A DNA stretch of 26,083 nucleotides from Skeletonema tropicum (lineage: Eukaryota > Bacillariophyta > Thalassiosirophyceae > Thalassiosirales > Thalassiosiraceae): positions 1 through 26,083 of the forward strand of contig JAWZXG010000084.1 in the NCBI GenBank assembly GCA_037178625.1, read 5' to 3'. Made by a program: the position numbers and the translations under genes. Of the stretch, positions 1 through 11,874 are shown piece after piece. Below the pieces are notes generated by a model that had not been told where the DNA came from, did no database searches, and was given only the letters and a program-made list of their open reading frames with translations. The number at the start of each line of letters is the position of its first letter. Within the stretch, counting starts at the first letter, position 1.

Positions 1-75
1 TTTCTCGGCTGCTCCTCATGCTCATCACATTCTCAAGAATTACTGACCAACGTTACTGATTGGGAATCAATTACA

Positions 76-103
76 TCGAAGGGGTCGTTGCTGCCCCCTT
101 CGA
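76..103. other. 9-bp perfect hairpin in the 759-bp unit
   Basis: TCGAAGGGG at 76-84 pairs perfectly with CCCCTTCGA at 95-103 around a 10-nt loop. It recurs in every complete unit. The left array breaks off at unit base 80, inside the 5' arm of this stem. Confidence 0.7.
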
Positions 104-303
104 CTTGCTGGAAATCTGGAGAAATTATCTCTTTTCTACGCAACAATAGATAGCCACCGTACAACGGCGATGTTCGTCATGGTCAAGCAATGGACGGGGA
201 AGACGCAGATCGACGTCTAATGATTGACGGAGAGAAGATTTGAATTGAAGCCTCCCATTGTGATGTCTGGCACTACTTTTCCGATTGGAAGGGGAGAAGC
301 CAA

Positions 304-681
304 ATGAATATGGTCGAAGCAATATTTCTTTTCATTTCTACTCAAAATCAATTACTTCTTAGTTGGTCTGCGCACTTGCCCTTTTCCTGGGACTTCGCCC
401 AAGGAATGTCTTCGTCGACATATTCAAAGTTACCCTATCCTTTCGCGACGGATCCAATCCCCTCCTCTGGCATAGGACGAGGAGAAGGGGCTAAGGCCTT
501 TGACAAGTTGGAGGGAGATTTGATGTGTCTCTTATATTTACATCGTTGGACGGAGATGCAGAAGCAACAACTGCGGTGGGAGTCTGCCGGCACTATTGAT
601 CGATTTCATCTGAAGATGGGAGAGAGGAAGTTTCCCATTCACGAGGACGTCGTGTTTTTCAGTTGCAGAAATAGAAAGTGA
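304..681 (+). CDS. 125-codon open frame in each 759-bp unit, doubtful gene
   Basis: An ATG frame of 125 codons sits in each satellite unit; further copies start every 759 bp from 1063 to 10171, then at 24360 and 25119. I do not recognise the product. It has a hydrophobic start (residues 1-22) that could pass for a weak signal or membrane segment, then a Ser/Pro-rich stretch and a basic end (CRNRK). No family motif is visible, and antisense frames of 65 and 69 codons overlap its two ends. The last copy at the window edge is broken by small indels. Because the array is homogenised, conservation between copies says nothing about selection. It may well be a chance frame. Confidence 0.15.
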   Translation: MNMVEAIFLFISTQNQLLLSWSAHLPFSWDFAQGMSSSTYSKLPYPFATDPIPSSGIGRGEGAKAFDKLEGDLMCLLYLHRWTEMQKQQLRWESAGTIDRFHLKMGERKFPIHEDVVFFSCRNRK

Positions 682-683
682 CC

Positions 684-692
684 TTATAAAAG
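684..692 (+). promoter_or_regulatory. TATA-like box near the end of each 759-bp unit
   Basis: TTATAAAAG lies 68 bp before the next unit begins and is followed at once by GTGAGT, which matches a splice donor. If it acts as a promoter, transcription would enter the following unit. It recurs in every complete copy. There is no direct evidence of activity. Confidence 0.3.
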
Positions 693-3600
693 TGAGTACA
701 AACTTAGTACATAAGTTGATGACATCTCTGAATGCAATCAGTCTCACATCTAACTAACTTTTCTCGGCTGCTCCTCATGCTCATCACATTCTCAAGAATT
801 ACTGACCAACGTTACTGATTGGGAATCAATTACATCGAAGGGGTCGTTGCTGCCCCCTTCGACTTGCTGGAAATCTGGAGAAATTATCTCTTTTCTACGC
901 AACAATAGATAGCCACCGTACAACGGCGATGTTCGTCATGGTCAAGCAATGGACGGGGAAGACGCAGATCGACGTCTAATGATTGACGGAGAGAAGATTT
1001 GAATTGAAGCCTCCCATTGTGATGTCTGGCACTACTTTTCCGATTGGAAGGGGAGAAGCCAAATGAATATGGTCGAAGCAATATTTCTTTTCATTTCTAC
1101 TCAAAATCAATTACTTCTTAGTTGGTCTGCGCACTTGCCCTTTTCCTGGGACTTCGCCCAAGGAATGTCTTCGTCGACATATTCAAAGTTACCCTATCCT
1201 TTCGCGACGGATCCAATCCCCTCCTCTGGCATAGGACGAGGAGAAGGGGCTAAGGCCTTTGACAAGTTGGAGGGAGATTTGATGTGTCTCTTATATTTAC
1301 ATCGTTGGACGGAGATGCAGAAGCAACAACTGCGGTGGGAGTCTGCCGGCACTATTGATCGATTTCATCTGAAGATGGGAGAGAGGAAGTTTCCCATTCA
1401 CGAGGACGTCGTGTTTTTCAGTTGCAGAAATAGAAAGTGACCTTATAAAAGTGAGTACAAACTTAGTACATAAGTTGATGACATCTCTGAATGCAATCAG
1501 TCTCACATCTAACTAACTTTTCTCGGCTGCTCCTCATGCTCATCACATTCTCAAGAATTACTGACCAACGTTACTGATTGGGAATCAATTACATCGAAGG
1601 GGTCGTTGCTGCCCCCTTCGACTTGCTGGAAATCTGGAGAAATTATCTCTTTTCTACGCAACAATAGATAGCCACCGTACAACGGCGATGTTCGTCATGG
1701 TCAAGCAATGGACGGGGAAGACGCAGATCGACGTCTAATGATTGACGGAGAGAAGATTTGAATTGAAGCCTCCCATTGTGATGTCTGGCACTACTTTTCC
1801 GATTGGAAGGGGAGAAGCCAAATGAATATGGTCGAAGCAATATTTCTTTTCATTTCTACTCAAAATCAATTACTTCTTAGTTGGTCTGCGCACTTGCCCT
1901 TTTCCTGGGACTTCGCCCAAGGAATGTCTTCGTCGACATATTCAAAGTTACCCTATCCTTTCGCGACGGATCCAATCCCCTCCTCTGGCATAGGACGAGG
2001 AGAAGGGGCTAAGGCCTTTGACAAGTTGGAGGGAGATTTGATGTGTCTCTTATATTTACATCGTTGGACGGAGATGCAGAAGCAACAACTGCGGTGGGAG
2101 TCTGCCGGCACTATTGATCGATTTCATCTGAAGATGGGAGAGAGGAAGTTTCCCATTCACGAGGACGTCGTGTTTTTCAGTTGCAGAAATAGAAAGTGAC
2201 CTTATAAAAGTGAGTACAAACTTAGTACATAAGTTGATGACATCTCTGAATGCAATCAGTCTCACATCTAACTAACTTTTCTCGGCTGCTCCTCATGCTC
2301 ATCACATTCTCAAGAATTACTGACCAACGTTACTGATTGGGAATCAATTACATCGAAGGGGTCGTTGCTGCCCCCTTCGACTTGCTGGAAATCTGGAGAA
2401 ATTATCTCTTTTCTACGCAACAATAGATAGCCACCGTACAACGGCGATGTTCGTCATGGTCAAGCAATGGACGGGGAAGACGCAGATCGACGTCTAATGA
2501 TTGACGGAGAGAAGATTTGAATTGAAGCCTCCCATTGTGATGTCTGGCACTACTTTTCCGATTGGAAGGGGAGAAGCCAAATGAATATGGTCGAAGCAAT
2601 ATTTCTTTTCATTTCTACTCAAAATCAATTACTTCTTAGTTGGTCTGCGCACTTGCCCTTTTCCTGGGACTTCGCCCAAGGAATGTCTTCGTCGACATAT
2701 TCAAAGTTACCCTATCCTTTCGCGACGGATCCAATCCCCTCCTCTGGCATAGGACGAGGAGAAGGGGCTAAGGCCTTTGACAAGTTGGAGGGAGATTTGA
2801 TGTGTCTCTTATATTTACATCGTTGGACGGAGATGCAGAAGCAACAACTGCGGTGGGAGTCTGCCGGCACTATTGATCGATTTCATCTGAAGATGGGAGA
2901 GAGGAAGTTTCCCATTCACGAGGACGTCGTGTTTTTCAGTTGCAGAAATAGAAAGTGACCTTATAAAAGTGAGTACAAACTTAGTACATAAGTTGATGAC
3001 ATCTCTGAATGCAATCAGTCTCACATCTAACTAACTTTTCTCGGCTGCTCCTCATGCTCATCACATTCTCAAGAATTACTGACCAACGTTACTGATTGGG
3101 AATCAATTACATCGAAGGGGTCGTTGCTGCCCCCTTCGACTTGCTGGAAATCTGGAGAAATTATCTCTTTTCTACGCAACAATAGATAGCCACCGTACAA
3201 CGGCGATGTTCGTCATGGTCAAGCAATGGACGGGGAAGACGCAGATCGACGTCTAATGATTGACGGAGAGAAGATTTGAATTGAAGCCTCCCATTGTGAT
3301 GTCTGGCACTACTTTTCCGATTGGAAGGGGAGAAGCCAAATGAATATGGTCGAAGCAATATTTCTTTTCATTTCTACTCAAAATCAATTACTTCTTAGTT
3401 GGTCTGCGCACTTGCCCTTTTCCTGGGACTTCGCCCAAGGAATGTCTTCGTCGACATATTCAAAGTTACCCTATCCTTTCGCGACGGATCCAATCCCCTC
3501 CTCTGGCATAGGACGAGGAGAAGGGGCTAAGGCCTTTGACAAGTTGGAGGGAGATTTGATGTGTCTCTTATATTTACATCGTTGGACGGAGATGCAGAAG

Positions 3601-6600
3601 CAACAACTGCGGTGGGAGTCTGCCGGCACTATTGATCGATTTCATCTGAAGATGGGAGAGAGGAAGTTTCCCATTCACGAGGACGTCGTGTTTTTCAGTT
3701 GCAGAAATAGAAAGTGACCTTATAAAAGTGAGTACAAACTTAGTACATAAGTTGATGACATCTCTGAATGCAATCAGTCTCACATCTAACTAACTTTTCT
3801 CGGCTGCTCCTCATGCTCATCACATTCTCAAGAATTACTGACCAACGTTACTGATTGGGAATCAATTACATCGAAGGGGTCGTTGCTGCCCCCTTCGACT
3901 TGCTGGAAATCTGGAGAAATTATCTCTTTTCTACGCAACAATAGATAGCCACCGTACAACGGCGATGTTCGTCATGGTCAAGCAATGGACGGGGAAGACG
4001 CAGATCGACGTCTAATGATTGACGGAGAGAAGATTTGAATTGAAGCCTCCCATTGTGATGTCTGGCACTACTTTTCCGATTGGAAGGGGAGAAGCCAAAT
4101 GAATATGGTCGAAGCAATATTTCTTTTCATTTCTACTCAAAATCAATTACTTCTTAGTTGGTCTGCGCACTTGCCCTTTTCCTGGGACTTCGCCCAAGGA
4201 ATGTCTTCGTCGACATATTCAAAGTTACCCTATCCTTTCGCGACGGATCCAATCCCCTCCTCTGGCATAGGACGAGGAGAAGGGGCTAAGGCCTTTGACA
4301 AGTTGGAGGGAGATTTGATGTGTCTCTTATATTTACATCGTTGGACGGAGATGCAGAAGCAACAACTGCGGTGGGAGTCTGCCGGCACTATTGATCGATT
4401 TCATCTGAAGATGGGAGAGAGGAAGTTTCCCATTCACGAGGACGTCGTGTTTTTCAGTTGCAGAAATAGAAAGTGACCTTATAAAAGTGAGTACAAACTT
4501 AGTACATAAGTTGATGACATCTCTGAATGCAATCAGTCTCACATCTAACTAACTTTTCTCGGCTGCTCCTCATGCTCATCACATTCTCAAGAATTACTGA
4601 CCAACGTTACTGATTGGGAATCAATTACATCGAAGGGGTCGTTGCTGCCCCCTTCGACTTGCTGGAAATCTGGAGAAATTATCTCTTTTCTACGCAACAA
4701 TAGATAGCCACCGTACAACGGCGATGTTCGTCATGGTCAAGCAATGGACGGGGAAGACGCAGATCGACGTCTAATGATTGACGGAGAGAAGATTTGAATT
4801 GAAGCCTCCCATTGTGATGTCTGGCACTACTTTTCCGATTGGAAGGGGAGAAGCCAAATGAATATGGTCGAAGCAATATTTCTTTTCATTTCTACTCAAA
4901 ATCAATTACTTCTTAGTTGGTCTGCGCACTTGCCCTTTTCCTGGGACTTCGCCCAAGGAATGTCTTCGTCGACATATTCAAAGTTACCCTATCCTTTCGC
5001 GACGGATCCAATCCCCTCCTCTGGCATAGGACGAGGAGAAGGGGCTAAGGCCTTTGACAAGTTGGAGGGAGATTTGATGTGTCTCTTATATTTACATCGT
5101 TGGACGGAGATGCAGAAGCAACAACTGCGGTGGGAGTCTGCCGGCACTATTGATCGATTTCATCTGAAGATGGGAGAGAGGAAGTTTCCCATTCACGAGG
5201 ACGTCGTGTTTTTCAGTTGCAGAAATAGAAAGTGACCTTATAAAAGTGAGTACAAACTTAGTACATAAGTTGATGACATCTCTGAATGCAATCAGTCTCA
5301 CATCTAACTAACTTTTCTCGGCTGCTCCTCATGCTCATCACATTCTCAAGAATTACTGACCAACGTTACTGATTGGGAATCAATTACATCGAAGGGGTCG
5401 TTGCTGCCCCCTTCGACTTGCTGGAAATCTGGAGAAATTATCTCTTTTCTACGCAACAATAGATAGCCACCGTACAACGGCGATGTTCGTCATGGTCAAG
5501 CAATGGACGGGGAAGACGCAGATCGACGTCTAATGATTGACGGAGAGAAGATTTGAATTGAAGCCTCCCATTGTGATGTCTGGCACTACTTTTCCGATTG
5601 GAAGGGGAGAAGCCAAATGAATATGGTCGAAGCAATATTTCTTTTCATTTCTACTCAAAATCAATTACTTCTTAGTTGGTCTGCGCACTTGCCCTTTTCC
5701 TGGGACTTCGCCCAAGGAATGTCTTCGTCGACATATTCAAAGTTACCCTATCCTTTCGCGACGGATCCAATCCCCTCCTCTGGCATAGGACGAGGAGAAG
5801 GGGCTAAGGCCTTTGACAAGTTGGAGGGAGATTTGATGTGTCTCTTATATTTACATCGTTGGACGGAGATGCAGAAGCAACAACTGCGGTGGGAGTCTGC
5901 CGGCACTATTGATCGATTTCATCTGAAGATGGGAGAGAGGAAGTTTCCCATTCACGAGGACGTCGTGTTTTTCAGTTGCAGAAATAGAAAGTGACCTTAT
6001 AAAAGTGAGTACAAACTTAGTACATAAGTTGATGACATCTCTGAATGCAATCAGTCTCACATCTAACTAACTTTTCTCGGCTGCTCCTCATGCTCATCAC
6101 ATTCTCAAGAATTACTGACCAACGTTACTGATTGGGAATCAATTACATCGAAGGGGTCGTTGCTGCCCCCTTCGACTTGCTGGAAATCTGGAGAAATTAT
6201 CTCTTTTCTACGCAACAATAGATAGCCACCGTACAACGGCGATGTTCGTCATGGTCAAGCAATGGACGGGGAAGACGCAGATCGACGTCTAATGATTGAC
6301 GGAGAGAAGATTTGAATTGAAGCCTCCCATTGTGATGTCTGGCACTACTTTTCCGATTGGAAGGGGAGAAGCCAAATGAATATGGTCGAAGCAATATTTC
6401 TTTTCATTTCTACTCAAAATCAATTACTTCTTAGTTGGTCTGCGCACTTGCCCTTTTCCTGGGACTTCGCCCAAGGAATGTCTTCGTCGACATATTCAAA
6501 GTTACCCTATCCTTTCGCGACGGATCCAATCCCCTCCTCTGGCATAGGACGAGGAGAAGGGGCTAAGGCCTTTGACAAGTTGGAGGGAGATTTGATGTGT

Positions 6601-9600
6601 CTCTTATATTTACATCGTTGGACGGAGATGCAGAAGCAACAACTGCGGTGGGAGTCTGCCGGCACTATTGATCGATTTCATCTGAAGATGGGAGAGAGGA
6701 AGTTTCCCATTCACGAGGACGTCGTGTTTTTCAGTTGCAGAAATAGAAAGTGACCTTATAAAAGTGAGTACAAACTTAGTACATAAGTTGATGACATCTC
6801 TGAATGCAATCAGTCTCACATCTAACTAACTTTTCTCGGCTGCTCCTCATGCTCATCACATTCTCAAGAATTACTGACCAACGTTACTGATTGGGAATCA
6901 ATTACATCGAAGGGGTCGTTGCTGCCCCCTTCGACTTGCTGGAAATCTGGAGAAATTATCTCTTTTCTACGCAACAATAGATAGCCACCGTACAACGGCG
7001 ATGTTCGTCATGGTCAAGCAATGGACGGGGAAGACGCAGATCGACGTCTAATGATTGACGGAGAGAAGATTTGAATTGAAGCCTCCCATTGTGATGTCTG
7101 GCACTACTTTTCCGATTGGAAGGGGAGAAGCCAAATGAATATGGTCGAAGCAATATTTCTTTTCATTTCTACTCAAAATCAATTACTTCTTAGTTGGTCT
7201 GCGCACTTGCCCTTTTCCTGGGACTTCGCCCAAGGAATGTCTTCGTCGACATATTCAAAGTTACCCTATCCTTTCGCGACGGATCCAATCCCCTCCTCTG
7301 GCATAGGACGAGGAGAAGGGGCTAAGGCCTTTGACAAGTTGGAGGGAGATTTGATGTGTCTCTTATATTTACATCGTTGGACGGAGATGCAGAAGCAACA
7401 ACTGCGGTGGGAGTCTGCCGGCACTATTGATCGATTTCATCTGAAGATGGGAGAGAGGAAGTTTCCCATTCACGAGGACGTCGTGTTTTTCAGTTGCAGA
7501 AATAGAAAGTGACCTTATAAAAGTGAGTACAAACTTAGTACATAAGTTGATGACATCTCTGAATGCAATCAGTCTCACATCTAACTAACTTTTCTCGGCT
7601 GCTCCTCATGCTCATCACATTCTCAAGAATTACTGACCAACGTTACTGATTGGGAATCAATTACATCGAAGGGGTCGTTGCTGCCCCCTTCGACTTGCTG
7701 GAAATCTGGAGAAATTATCTCTTTTCTACGCAACAATAGATAGCCACCGTACAACGGCGATGTTCGTCATGGTCAAGCAATGGACGGGGAAGACGCAGAT
7801 CGACGTCTAATGATTGACGGAGAGAAGATTTGAATTGAAGCCTCCCATTGTGATGTCTGGCACTACTTTTCCGATTGGAAGGGGAGAAGCCAAATGAATA
7901 TGGTCGAAGCAATATTTCTTTTCATTTCTACTCAAAATCAATTACTTCTTAGTTGGTCTGCGCACTTGCCCTTTTCCTGGGACTTCGCCCAAGGAATGTC
8001 TTCGTCGACATATTCAAAGTTACCCTATCCTTTCGCGACGGATCCAATCCCCTCCTCTGGCATAGGACGAGGAGAAGGGGCTAAGGCCTTTGACAAGTTG
8101 GAGGGAGATTTGATGTGTCTCTTATATTTACATCGTTGGACGGAGATGCAGAAGCAACAACTGCGGTGGGAGTCTGCCGGCACTATTGATCGATTTCATC
8201 TGAAGATGGGAGAGAGGAAGTTTCCCATTCACGAGGACGTCGTGTTTTTCAGTTGCAGAAATAGAAAGTGACCTTATAAAAGTGAGTACAAACTTAGTAC
8301 ATAAGTTGATGACATCTCTGAATGCAATCAGTCTCACATCTAACTAACTTTTCTCGGCTGCTCCTCATGCTCATCACATTCTCAAGAATTACTGACCAAC
8401 GTTACTGATTGGGAATCAATTACATCGAAGGGGTCGTTGCTGCCCCCTTCGACTTGCTGGAAATCTGGAGAAATTATCTCTTTTCTACGCAACAATAGAT
8501 AGCCACCGTACAACGGCGATGTTCGTCATGGTCAAGCAATGGACGGGGAAGACGCAGATCGACGTCTAATGATTGACGGAGAGAAGATTTGAATTGAAGC
8601 CTCCCATTGTGATGTCTGGCACTACTTTTCCGATTGGAAGGGGAGAAGCCAAATGAATATGGTCGAAGCAATATTTCTTTTCATTTCTACTCAAAATCAA
8701 TTACTTCTTAGTTGGTCTGCGCACTTGCCCTTTTCCTGGGACTTCGCCCAAGGAATGTCTTCGTCGACATATTCAAAGTTACCCTATCCTTTCGCGACGG
8801 ATCCAATCCCCTCCTCTGGCATAGGACGAGGAGAAGGGGCTAAGGCCTTTGACAAGTTGGAGGGAGATTTGATGTGTCTCTTATATTTACATCGTTGGAC
8901 GGAGATGCAGAAGCAACAACTGCGGTGGGAGTCTGCCGGCACTATTGATCGATTTCATCTGAAGATGGGAGAGAGGAAGTTTCCCATTCACGAGGACGTC
9001 GTGTTTTTCAGTTGCAGAAATAGAAAGTGACCTTATAAAAGTGAGTACAAACTTAGTACATAAGTTGATGACATCTCTGAATGCAATCAGTCTCACATCT
9101 AACTAACTTTTCTCGGCTGCTCCTCATGCTCATCACATTCTCAAGAATTACTGACCAACGTTACTGATTGGGAATCAATTACATCGAAGGGGTCGTTGCT
9201 GCCCCCTTCGACTTGCTGGAAATCTGGAGAAATTATCTCTTTTCTACGCAACAATAGATAGCCACCGTACAACGGCGATGTTCGTCATGGTCAAGCAATG
9301 GACGGGGAAGACGCAGATCGACGTCTAATGATTGACGGAGAGAAGATTTGAATTGAAGCCTCCCATTGTGATGTCTGGCACTACTTTTCCGATTGGAAGG
9401 GGAGAAGCCAAATGAATATGGTCGAAGCAATATTTCTTTTCATTTCTACTCAAAATCAATTACTTCTTAGTTGGTCTGCGCACTTGCCCTTTTCCTGGGA
9501 CTTCGCCCAAGGAATGTCTTCGTCGACATATTCAAAGTTACCCTATCCTTTCGCGACGGATCCAATCCCCTCCTCTGGCATAGGACGAGGAGAAGGGGCT

Positions 9601-10706
9601 AAGGCCTTTGACAAGTTGGAGGGAGATTTGATGTGTCTCTTATATTTACATCGTTGGACGGAGATGCAGAAGCAACAACTGCGGTGGGAGTCTGCCGGCA
9701 CTATTGATCGATTTCATCTGAAGATGGGAGAGAGGAAGTTTCCCATTCACGAGGACGTCGTGTTTTTCAGTTGCAGAAATAGAAAGTGACCTTATAAAAG
9801 TGAGTACAAACTTAGTACATAAGTTGATGACATCTCTGAATGCAATCAGTCTCACATCTAACTAACTTTTCTCGGCTGCTCCTCATGCTCATCACATTCT
9901 CAAGAATTACTGACCAACGTTACTGATTGGGAATCAATTACATCGAAGGGGTCGTTGCTGCCCCCTTCGACTTGCTGGAAATCTGGAGAAATTATCTCTT
10001 TTCTACGCAACAATAGATAGCCACCGTACAACGGCGATGTTCGTCATGGTCAAGCAATGGACGGGGAAGACGCAGATCGACGTCTAATGATTGACGGAGA
10101 GAAGATTTGAATTGAAGCCTCCCATTGTGATGTCTGGCACTACTTTTCCGATTGGAAGGGGAGAAGCCAAATGAATATGGTCGAAGCAATATTTCTTTTC
10201 ATTTCTACTCAAAATCAATTACTTCTTAGTTGGTCTGCGCACTTGCCCTTTTCCTGGGACTTCGCCCAAGGAATGTCTTCGTCGACATATTCAAAGTTAC
10301 CCTATCCTTTCGCGACGGATCCAATCCCCTCCTCTGGCATAGGACGAGGAGAAGGGGCTAAGGCCTTTGACAAGTTGGAGGGAGATTTGATGTGTCTCTT
10401 ATATTTACATCGTTGGACGGAGATGCAGAAGCAACAACTGCGGTGGGAGTCTGCCGGCACTATTGATCGATTTCATCTGAAGATGGGAGAGAGGAAGTTT
10501 CCCATTCACGAGGACGTCGTGTTTTTCAGTTGCAGAAATAGAAAGTGACCTTATAAAAGTGAGTACAAACTTAGTACATAAGTTGATGACATCTCTGAAT
10601 GCAATCAGTCTCACATCTAACTAACTTTTCTCGGCTGCTCCTCATGCTCATCACATTCTCAAGAATTACTGACCAACGTTACTGATTGGGAATCAATTAC
10701 ATCGAA

Positions 10707-11603
10707 CTTGCAGTCGCCACCTTCCACCTTCCGTATCGAGTCGGATTCTACTGGTAATCCTGCAGAACATCGGTATTGTCATGTCGAGAGAGTCCCAATG
10801 CAAGTTGACCAATTGTTATTTTGGAAAATATGAATCCCAATTTGTTGCCCACTAGATAACTAGCCATAATGACTTGGCACTTCCTTCTGCGGTAAGAAGA
10901 TCAAAGATAAACTAGTCACAGCATTTATTGAATGTCCCAAAACGCTTCCTTGAGTTCATTGGCGCTTCCACATAATGCAGATCTTTCCATCCTTACTATA
11001 CAGCCCGTCACGTAAATCGATGCTTGGGATGGCAGTTACGTTATGAGTTATGAGGCAAGACGATGATAAAATTGCAGTGTTGATGAGGATGACGGATGTA
11101 ATGTGTATTTGCCCCGCCCGCCGCCTGGTTCTGGTTGAATCTCCAGCCCTCCTCCTCCATTGTTGATTCATTCCATCAGCACTCTGTTTTTGAGAGTCAT
11201 TGCTATCAGCGGCAGAATGAATGTCCACCGTCCACCCTCAGTTGCCTCTCTTATGAGACAATGATACAACGTTGTGTGATGCTACATCGCTCGGTGCTCG
11301 GTGCCGCTATGGTATACCTGTGCTGCTGTGTTTCCATATTCCCGTTTCTGCCCAAACTTGTCCCGTTTCTGCCCAAACTTGTCCCGTTTCTGCCCAAACT
11401 TGTCCCGTTTCTGCCCAAACTTGTCCCAGGTTGATATCTCATGCACGCTCATGATGATTTAATAGGTTGAAGATCCAAGCGACGCATTCTTTCGCAGTCC
11501 ATGGCAGGTAGTCGCTCGATTTATTGGCCTGTAGAAGTAATTGGGCGTCATAATAGTACTGGAAATCACGTGTGGTGTGGGTGGCACGTCGGCAGGGTGT
11601 GAC
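10707..11603. other. Left arm of unit 1, no supported gene
   Basis: Apart from the minisatellite at 11341-11424, this stretch shows only short competing frames on both strands (for example 90 codons on the minus strand at 10956-11228). None has a recognisable motif. It may contain the element's end and promoter. Confidence 0.5.
11341..11424. repeat. 21-bp minisatellite, 4 copies (unit 1)
   Basis: Four perfect copies of a 21-bp motif beginning CCCGTTTCTGCCC, followed by CCC. The period is a multiple of three and no plus-strand frame acquires a stop inside it, so it could encode a heptapeptide repeat, but no convincing gene spans it. Confidence 0.95.
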
Positions 11604-11834
11604 ATGCCGCCGAGACCTAGCGACAAAAGGAGCTTGTATGGCAGGATGGCAGGAGATAATATATCTACAATGGTTGATGGACACTATATCTTTGATTTGC
11701 CTCTCTACAGTAATCTAGCATTCAGCTTAACGGTTGAAAGGGCGAAATATTTGGAGACGGAGCGTGTAGATGCTAATTCGGTTGCACAGTCCATCGTCAA
11801 AAGTGTCGAAAACTACGACTCCGCCAATAGGTAG
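11604..11834 (+). pseudogene. N-terminal stump of tyrosine recombinase (unit 1)
   Basis: A 76-codon frame starts with MPPRPSDKRS and ends at TAG 11832-11834. In unit 2 the identical frame is followed, in the next frame, by recognisable recombinase sequence. I therefore read this as the region just before the catalytic domain. Here the downstream catalytic part is missing: the sequence switches to an unrelated cargo at 11852, only 17 bp after the stop. The assignment depends on joining two frames in unit 2 and is inferred. The alternative is a small independent arm gene of unknown function. The frame is open further upstream without an ATG, so the start is uncertain. Confidence 0.35.
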
Positions 11835-11874
11835 GCTTGCTGAATTCAACTCGGTCCGCTAGCACTTCCGAACC

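Larger units (their letters stand above)
1..10706. repeat. 759-bp tandem satellite array, 14 full copies plus 80 bp
   Basis: The same 759-bp sequence starts at 1, 760, 1519, 2278, 3037, 3796, 4555, 5314, 6073, 6832, 7591, 8350, 9109 and 9868. A final partial copy from 10627 stops after unit base 80 at 10706. Every open frame recurs unchanged at exact 759-bp spacing, and I found no substitution between copies. The period is a multiple of three, so each frame has the same phase in every copy, but stops in all frames prevent one long protein. Each unit carries a 9-bp hairpin, a TATA-like box and a 125-codon frame of unknown meaning. Perfect identity means recent amplification, strong homogenisation, or an assembly that has unrolled a collapsed repeat. 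Confidence 0.97.

Noticed and set aside
125..322. 65- and 69-codon minus-strand frames in every 759-bp unit
   Set aside because: They overlap the ends of the 125-codon plus frame and have no recognisable product. Repetition across a homogenised array is not evidence of coding.
11341..11424. CRISPR-like reading of the 21-bp repeats
   Set aside because: The copies abut with no spacers. It is a plain minisatellite.
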